Below are positions 59,236-64,000 of a stretch of 64,000 nt of DNA, in pieces. Below the pieces are notes generated by a model that was given only the letters and a program-made list of their open reading frames with translations, was not told the DNA's origin and searched no databases. Every line of letters starts with the position of its first letter. The first letter of the stretch is position 1. The DNA is taken from NCBI GenBank assembly GCA_036280655.1, contig DASUQI010000058.1, forward strand, positions 1 through 64,000, given 5' to 3'. The DNA comes from DASSJM01 sp036280655. Its GTDB lineage: Bacteria > Actinomycetota > UBA4738 > HRBIN12. The position numbers were made by a program, and so were the translations under genes.

Positions 59236-60155
59236 AGGGCCGAGAGGTCCGCGCACTTCGCGCGGATCCCCTCGGCGGCCGCGCGGAGCGCCGCGAGCTC
59301 GTCCTCGTTCAGGTCGAGCTCCACGATCTCGGTCACGCCGGCGGGGCCGAGCCGCACCGGGACGCCGACATACACGTCCTCGATCCCATACTTGCCGGTG
59401 CACCATGCGCAAACGGGGAGCGGCTCGTCGGTCCGTCCCGCGATCGCCTCGATCATCTTCGCGACCGAGGCCGACGGCGCGTAGTACGCGCTCCCCTTCT
59501 TCAAGAGGCCGACGATCTCCGCACCGGCGTCGCGCGTGCGCGCGTAGAGGCGTTCGAGCGTCGCCTCGTCGACCAACTCGGCGAGCGGCTTGCCGTCCAC
59601 GGTCGCGTGGCGAGGGAGCGGCACCATCGACTCGCCGTGCGAGCCGAGCGTCATCGCCTCGACGCCGAGCGGAGACGTGCCCAGCTCCTCCGCGATGAAG
59701 GTTCGGAGCCGGGCGGAGTCGAGCACGCCCGCCATCCCCATCACGCGCTCCTTCGGGAACCCCGAGACGTCGGCCGCGAGGAAGGTCATCTCGTCGAGCG
59801 GGTTCGTCACGACGATGACGATCGCGTTCGGCGAGCCGGGGACGATGCGCTCGACGACGTCACGCACGATGCCGGCGTTGTTGCCGAGCAGGTCCATCCG
59901 GCTCATCCCAGGCTGCCGCGGGAATCCGGCGGTGATCACGACGACGTCGGAGCCCGCGGTGTCCGCGTAGTCGTTCGTGCCGACGATCTGCGGCTCGAAC
60001 CCGACGACCGGCGACGACTGCCGCAGGTCGAGCGCGAGCCCCTGCGGCAGGCCCTCCACGATGTCGATCAGGACGACCTCGGCGAGGCCGCGTTCGACGA
60101 CGCGCATCGCGGTGGTCTGTCCGACGAACCCGCTTCCGACGACGGTGACGCGCAT
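59232..60155 (-). CDS. mdh: Malate dehydrogenase
   Basis: 307 residues, LDH-type malate dehydrogenase. Rossmann VVGSGFVGQTTA with Asp at the end of strand 2 (VVLIDIVEG, NAD preference); substrate Arg loop GFPRQPGMSRMDLL, where Arg rather than Gln indicates malate; TNPLDEM; catalytic GSHGESMVPL with His. ATG 60155 gives the correct N-terminus and has GAGGAG 10 bases upstream. Part of the TCA gene group. Confidence 0.95.
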   Translation of the reverse strand: MRVTVVGSGFVGQTTAMRVVERGLAEVVLIDIVEGLPQGLALDLRQSSPVVGFEPQIVGTNDYADTAGSDVVVITAGFPRQPGMSRMDLLGNNAGIVRDVVERIVPGSPNAIVIVVTNPLDEMTFLAADVSGFPKERVMGMAGVLDSARLRTFIAEELGTSPLGVEAMTLGSHGESMVPLPRHATVDGKPLAELVDEATLERLYARTRDAGAEIVGLLKKGSAYYAPSASVAKMIEAIAGRTDEPLPVCAWCTGKYGIEDVYVGVPVRLGPAGVTEIVELDLNEDELAALRAAAEGIRAKCADLSAL

Positions 60156-60186
60156 GGACGGACGACTCCTCGGGTCGGGAGCAACC

Positions 60187-60192
60187 ATCCTA
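60187..60192 (-). promoter_or_regulatory. Predicted -10 box of mdh
   Basis: TAGGAT on the minus strand, giving a leader of about 25 bases with a GAGGAG site. Confidence 0.4.
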
Positions 60193-60207
60193 GCGAGCGC
60201 CGGCCGG

Positions 60208-61161
60208 CTACTCGCGGCGGCTCGTGAGGTACGCCCCGGCGAGCACGAGCGCCGTCCCGAGCAGCGAGATCGCCGCGACGGTCTCGTCCTCGAAGATCAC
60301 CCCGAGCACGATCGCGACCACGGGAATGAAGTAGATCGCCACGGACCCGCGCGTGGCCCCGACCCGGCCGACGAGCGTGGTCATCGCGACGAACGCCCAC
60401 CCCGTGCCGAAGAACCCGAGCGCGACCACCGCGAGCGTGCTCGACCAGGCGAACTCGGAATCGGGGAGCCCGATCAGCGCCGCCGGCGCGAGGAGGATCA
60501 GGGCGGCGGCCTGCGCGCGGACGAGCACCGGGAGCGCCCCGTACCGCTGCTGCAGCGGCACGGCGAGGTTCACCGCGAGGCCGTAGAAGACCACGGCGAG
60601 GAGGATCAGTCCGGCGCCGAGCGCCGTCGCGTCGGCGTTGCGGGCGGCGGGCCAGAGGACCATCACGACGCCGAGGAACCCGATCGCCACGCCGGCGAAC
60701 TGTCGGGTGGCCGGCGGCTTCCGGAGCAGGATCGCCGCGGTTACGGTCGCGAAGATCGGGACGGCGCCGTTGATCATCCCGGCGAGCGACGAGTCGATCC
60801 ACTGCTGCCCGATCGGGAACAGGAGCAGCGGCGCCCCCATCCACACCACCCCGAGGAGCGCGACCCGCGGCAGGTCCGCCCGGTCCACGTGCCCACGTGA
60901 CCCGGGCAGGAACGCGAGCGTGAGCGCGCCGAACCCGACCCGCAGGAACGCGATCAGGCCCGGCTCGAAGTGCTCGAGCCCGATCTCGATGAACACGAAC
61001 GACGAGCCCCAGATCAGCGCGATCGCGACGAGCAGCGCCCACTCCTGCGCCCCGAACGCCTCCCGGCGCGTGCCGTGGGCCGTCTCGATCAGCGGCCGCC
61101 TCGCGGCGCGCTCCGTCCTCATCGGGTCTGCCGTCACCGCCTCACGTCGCTCTTCACCCAT
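60208..61161 (-). CDS. EamA/DMT-family transporter
   Basis: 317 residues, ten TM helices in two EamA repeats: first starting WALLVAIALIWGSSFVFIEIGL (as IALIWGSSFVF), second starting GLILLAVVFYGLAVNLAVPL (as AVVFYGLAVNL). Exports or imports small metabolites; substrate unknown. An N-terminal 30-residue polar stretch may be over-long: ATG 61161 overlaps the upstream stop (TGATG), but a later ATG at 61122 is possible. Cotranscribed with the second isocitrate dehydrogenase. Confidence 0.88.
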   Translation of the reverse strand: MGEERREAVTADPMRTERAARRPLIETAHGTRREAFGAQEWALLVAIALIWGSSFVFIEIGLEHFEPGLIAFLRVGFGALTLAFLPGSRGHVDRADLPRVALLGVVWMGAPLLLFPIGQQWIDSSLAGMINGAVPIFATVTAAILLRKPPATRQFAGVAIGFLGVVMVLWPAARNADATALGAGLILLAVVFYGLAVNLAVPLQQRYGALPVLVRAQAAALILLAPAALIGLPDSEFAWSSTLAVVALGFFGTGWAFVAMTTLVGRVGATRGSVAIYFIPVVAIVLGVIFEDETVAAISLLGTALVLAGAYLTSRRE

Positions 61162-62261
61162 CAACGTTCGCCAACCCCCGAACGTGAGAGGAGCTTCCCG
61201 ACGACAGCATCCCGAACATCGGTCGTGCCCGCCGCGGCGGGATCGTCGTCCGTCGGCCTGAGGTCGTACGTGACCGTCCGGCCTTCGGCGATCACGTCGG
61301 CGACGGCCGCCTCGAGACGGTCGCCGGCTTCACGTTCGCCCAGGCGCCGCAGCAGCATCGCGCCCGAGAGCATGAGCGCCATCGGGTTCGCGCGGTTCAG
61401 GCCGCGATACGTGGCGGCCGTCCCGTGGGTCGCCTCGAACACCGCACACCCGTCCCCGTGGTTCGCGCCGGGGGCGAGGCCGAGCCCACCCGCCAGCCCG
61501 GCGCACAGGTCCGAGACGAGGTCGCCGTACAGGTTCGGGAGCAGGAGGACATCGAACGCCTCGGGGCGCTGGACGAGCTGCATCGCGAGGGCGTCGACGA
61601 TCCGGTCCTCGAACGCGATCCCGGGATGCTCCGCCGCGACCCGCCCCGCCACCTCGAGGAACAGCCCGTCCGTGCGCTTCAGGATGTTCGCCTTGTGGCC
61701 GACGGTCACCTTCCGCCGGCCGCCGGCCTCCGCCTGCTCGAACGCGAACCGGGCGACACGCTCGCTCGCGCCCGCGCTGATCGCCTTGATCGACAGGCCG
61801 GAGTCCTCGCGGATCGGCCGGCCCGTGCCCCGGTCGATGAACGCGATGAGCTCGGCGGTCGCGGGCGCGCCCTGCTCGAACTCGATCCCCGTGTACGCGC
61901 CCTCGGTCAGCTCGCGGATCACAACCAGGTCGACGCCCTCGTACGCGGACCGGACCCCCGGATACGAGCGGCACGGGCGGACCGCGGCGAACAGGCCGAG
62001 GGCGAGCCGCAGGCTCACGTTCACGCTCCGAGCGCCCGGCGGGGTGCCGAGGGGGCCCTTCAGCGCCGCCCCGCGTTCCCGGATCGAGGCGATCACCCGC
62101 TCGGGCAGCGGATGCCCGTCCGTCTCGAGCGCGGCGAGGCCCGCCGTCTGCACGTCCCACCGCACGTCCACGCCGGTCGCCTCGATCGCGGCGCGAGCGG
62201 CGTCCACGAGCTCCGGCCCGACCCCGTCCCCGGGGATCAACGTGACATCGTGCGTCCCCAC
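61161..62261 (-). CDS. Isocitrate/isopropylmalate dehydrogenase family protein (NADP-like)
   Basis: 366 residues; paralogue of 54959-56023. VTLIPGDGVGPEL start, substrate loop SVNVSLRLALGLFAAVRP (isocitrate-like Ser-Val-Asn), ELTEGAYTGIEF, metal site NLYGDLVSDL. The cofactor loop reads HGTAATYRGLNRANP; a Tyr occupies the place used for NADP in bacterial isocitrate dehydrogenases, while the preceding Lys is Thr. So an NADP-leaning isocitrate dehydrogenase is the best guess. GTG 62261 is 7 bases after a TAGGCT box. Divergent from citrate synthase, cotranscribed with the DMT transporter. Confidence 0.8.
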   Translation of the reverse strand: MGTHDVTLIPGDGVGPELVDAARAAIEATGVDVRWDVQTAGLAALETDGHPLPERVIASIRERGAALKGPLGTPPGARSVNVSLRLALGLFAAVRPCRSYPGVRSAYEGVDLVVIRELTEGAYTGIEFEQGAPATAELIAFIDRGTGRPIREDSGLSIKAISAGASERVARFAFEQAEAGGRRKVTVGHKANILKRTDGLFLEVAGRVAAEHPGIAFEDRIVDALAMQLVQRPEAFDVLLLPNLYGDLVSDLCAGLAGGLGLAPGANHGDGCAVFEATHGTAATYRGLNRANPMALMLSGAMLLRRLGEREAGDRLEAAVADVIAEGRTVTYDLRPTDDDPAAAGTTDVRDAVVGKLLSRSGVGER

Positions 62262-62268
62262 GCCGGTC

Positions 62269-62274
62269 AGCCTA
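62269..62274 (-). promoter_or_regulatory. Predicted -10 box of the second isocitrate dehydrogenase
   Basis: TAGGCT on the minus strand, 7 bases before GTG 62261, in the divergent region shared with citrate synthase. Confidence 0.5.
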
Positions 62275-62319
62275 GATGGGATGATGGGAGGCACGGCCGA
62301 CCGAGACAGGAGCGTGCAC

Positions 62320-63444
62320 GTGCCGGACAAGGGTCTTCGCGAGATCGTGGCCGCGCAGACACGCCTGTCCGACATCGACGGGCAGGAGGGCCGCCTGTGG
62401 TACGTCGGCTACGACATCGCCGACCTGGCCGGCAGGACCTCGTTCGAGGAGGTCGTGCACCTGCTCCACGAGCTCCGGCTGCCGACGCAGCCCGAGCTCG
62501 ACGAGCTCTCAGACTTCCTCGTCGAGGCCAGAGAGCCCTCCAAGTTCCTCCAGGACCTGATGCCCGAGCTCGCGCAGCAGACCTCGCCGATGTCGATGCT
62601 CCGCACGAGCGTTTCGGCCGCCTCGACGTACGACCCCGACGGCTGGGACACCTCCCCGGAGGCCGACCGCCGCAAGGCGCTCCGCCTGATCGCGATGACG
62701 CCGACCCTGCTGTCGATGTATCACCGCCTTCGCACGGGGCAGGAGTACGTCCCCCCGAACCCGAAGCTGCCGCACGCCGCGAACTTCCTCCACATGCTGC
62801 TCGGGATGGAGCCCTCGAAGGAGGACGCGGAGGTGATCGACACCACCTTCGTTCTCTACGCGGACCACACGATGAACGCCTCGACGTTCACCGCGCGGAT
62901 CGTCGCCTCGACGCTCGCCGACATGTTCTCGGCGATCACGGCCGCGATCGCGGCCCTCAAGGGGCCGCTGCACGGCGGCGCCAACGAGGAGTCGATGAAG
63001 ATGCTCGAGGAGATCGGCTCGCCGGACCGGGCCGACGCCTACGTCGCGGATCGGCTCGCCCGCCACGAGAAGGTGATGGGGTTCGGGCACGCCGTGTACA
63101 AGACGATGGATCCCCGCGCGAGGATCCTGAAGCGCCTATCGAAGGAGACCGGCGAGCGCCACGGCGACGCGAGCTGGTTCGAGATCTCCGAGGCGATCGA
63201 GCGCGCCGTCGCCGAGCAGAAGGGCCTGTACCCGAACGTCGACTTCTACGCGGCGAGCGTGTACCACGCGCTCGGGATCCCCACGGACCTGATGACGCCG
63301 ATCTTCGCGCTCGCGCGCATGTCGGGCTGGACGGCCCACGTCCGCGAGCAGTACGCGGACAACCGCGTGATCCGGCCGGGCTCCGAGTACGTCGGCCCGA
63401 CCGACCGGAGCTGGGTCCCGATCGAGGAGCGGACCGCGAGCTAA
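62320..63444 (+). CDS. gltA: Citrate synthase
   Basis: 374 residues. Short (Gram-positive/archaeal type) citrate synthase: RLSDIDGQEGRLWYVGYDI (as SDIDGQEGRLWY), catalytic His in KGPLHGGAN, GFGHAVYKTMDPRA with the second His, and catalytic Asp in NVDFYAASVYHALGIP (as NVDFYAASVYH). GTG 62320 is preferred: GGAG lies 7 bases before it and it gives the usual (M)PDKGLREIVA start. ATGs at 62281 and 62284 are in frame and would add 12-13 residues. The stop overlaps the convergent DUF4234 gene stop. Confidence 0.95.
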   Translation: MPDKGLREIVAAQTRLSDIDGQEGRLWYVGYDIADLAGRTSFEEVVHLLHELRLPTQPELDELSDFLVEAREPSKFLQDLMPELAQQTSPMSMLRTSVSAASTYDPDGWDTSPEADRRKALRLIAMTPTLLSMYHRLRTGQEYVPPNPKLPHAANFLHMLLGMEPSKEDAEVIDTTFVLYADHTMNASTFTARIVASTLADMFSAITAAIAALKGPLHGGANEESMKMLEEIGSPDRADAYVADRLARHEKVMGFGHAVYKTMDPRARILKRLSKETGERHGDASWFEISEAIERAVAEQKGLYPNVDFYAASVYHALGIPTDLMTPIFALARMSGWTAHVREQYADNRVIRPGSEYVGPTDRSWVPIEERTAS

Positions 63445-63896
63445 CTCCGTGGTGGTGGCGGCTGGTTCGGAGGCCCGGCCGGCGGGGGCGGAGGGGCCTG
63501 TAGCCCGGTCGAACCCGCCGCGGCGGAGTCCCAGACCCGGTTCAGGTGCTCCTGCACGTACGCGGCCATCCCGATCATGATCAGGATGCCGAGGATCACG
63601 ACGAGCGCCGGCGAGATCTGCGACGCGAGCCCGCGCTGCTCCTGCATCCGCACGATGTGGTTCGCGGTGTTGTAGTAGGCGATGAACGGCGGAACGATCA
63701 GCAGGAGGCCGGGGAACACCGCGAGGACCGACCGGCTCGGGCTGATCGTCTGGTCGCCGGTGTATCGCTGGATCTCCTCGTTGACCTTGTAGAACCAGTA
63801 GAGCCCGTAGATCCCGAGCGTGATGAGCACGAGGCCGAGCACGACGAGCGGGCTCCGCTTCGGGTAGGTCTGTCCCTGGATCGTGACGGTTTCCAT
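63441..63896 (-). CDS. DUF4234 membrane protein
   Basis: 151 residues: DUF4234 module with TM helices (LVVLGLVLITLGIYGLYWFYKVNEE, as LITLGIYGLYWFYKVNEE, and a central and a third TM) and a proline-rich cytosolic tail. ATG 63896 has GAGGGGG 6 bases upstream; TTG 63902 is an alternative. Common in actinobacteria; function unknown. Confidence 0.88.
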   Translation of the reverse strand: METVTIQGQTYPKRSPLVVLGLVLITLGIYGLYWFYKVNEEIQRYTGDQTISPSRSVLAVFPGLLLIVPPFIAYYNTANHIVRMQEQRGLASQISPALVVILGILIMIGMAAYVQEHLNRVWDSAAAGSTGLQAPPPPPAGPPNQPPPPRS

Positions 63897-63924
63897 CGCC
63901 AACCCCCTCGGTCCGAACCGTCGG

Positions 63925-63930
63925 AGTCTA
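63925..63930 (-). promoter_or_regulatory. Predicted -10 box of the DUF4234 gene
   Basis: TAGACT on the minus strand; its TAG coincides with the apparent stop of the gene running in from the right edge. Confidence 0.4.
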
Positions 63931-64000
63931 GTCGCGTCCGCCGACCGGGCGGGGGAACAGCCCGGCGCCCTCGATCACGTGCCGAACGACCCGCTCGCGG
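63928..64000 (-). CDS. C-terminal end of a minus-strand gene cut by the window
   Basis: Open from the right edge to a TAG at 63928-63930, giving ERVVRHVIEGAGLFPRPVGGRD in two readable parts ERVVRHVIEG and GLFPRPVGGRD. The residues have the look of a real C-terminus, but too little is visible to name it. Confidence 0.4.
   Translation of the reverse strand, partial: RERVVRHVIEGAGLFPRPVGGRD

Overview
The window is a gene-dense, visibly GC-rich stretch of chromosome. It carries about 70 protein-coding genes and no recognisable rRNA, tRNA, CRISPR array, transposase or phage gene. Family content points to an actinobacterium (Actinomycetota), probably a poorly cultured lineage: an F420 reductase (NpdG-like) and an LLM-type F420 oxidoreductase, crotonyl-CoA carboxylase/reductase, a split biotin-dependent acyl-CoA carboxylase with a small epsilon-like partner, DUF1918, DUF2087, DUF4397 and DUF4234 proteins, and SdhB with Asp as fourth [2Fe-2S] ligand. 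This placement is an inference from gene content; no marker phylogeny could be run.

Layout. 1-9.8 kb: the 3' part of a very long coiled-coil gene, then a minus-strand DNA-end-processing operon nurA-herA-sbcD-sbcC (archaeal-style Rad50/Mre11/HerA/NurA set), then a membrane coiled-coil gene. 9.8-19 kb: acyl-CoA dehydrogenase and thiolase, an F420-type oxidoreductase, ASCH, DinB and NUDIX genes, a divergent FtsH-like protease opposite an HTH regulator, methylmalonyl-CoA epimerase, and crotonyl-CoA reductase. 19-28 kb: a RecB/Cas4-like nuclease opposite an ArsR-DUF2087 regulator, a secreted muramidase-like protein, the acyl-CoA carboxylase beta operon, a four-gene membrane/cupredoxin operon of unknown role, and an M23 peptidase. 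28-36 kb: acyl-CoA dehydrogenase, a giant cyclase-ATPase-TPR regulator, and a thiolase-fold/DUF35 operon. 36-43 kb: K+ channel and K+/H+ antiporter (KhtTU-like), small proteins, a PH-SHOCT protein, BirA, and the biotin carboxylase subunit. 43-50 kb: NpdG, DUF4397, a MerR/B12 (CarH-like) regulator, a metalloprotease, methylmalonyl-CoA mutase, FolE and a RibD_C reductase. 50-64 kb: sdhCDAB, isocitrate dehydrogenase, two-subunit fumarase, malate dehydrogenase, a second isocitrate dehydrogenase-like gene and citrate synthase, interspersed with membrane and small proteins.

How it fits together. Carboxylase (41405-43132 plus 21087-22673, biotinylated by BirA at 40599), epimerase (17317), mutase (46888) and crotonyl-CoA reductase (17718) are the C3/C4 acyl-CoA interconversion enzymes that feed succinyl-CoA into the TCA genes at 50.7-63.4 kb. 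Two acyl-CoA dehydrogenases, a thiolase and the thiolase/DUF35 cluster supply acyl-CoA breakdown.

Regulatory style is strikingly uniform. At least 21 genes have a TAnnnT hexamer ending 6-10 bases before an ATG or GTG start, so most transcripts should be leaderless. Within operons genes are coupled by ATGA, GTGA or TGATG overlaps. Four convergent pairs overlap by 4 bp at their stop codons, three of them as CTAG. Points most worth a second look are the end-resection operon with its CTG start, the leaderless promoter signature, operator-like repeats around the MerR/B12 gene, a Cys-less thiolase-DUF35 fusion, a K+ channel with an Arg in the filter, a frameshifted methyltransferase, and an easily missed 56-residue cysteine-rich gene.
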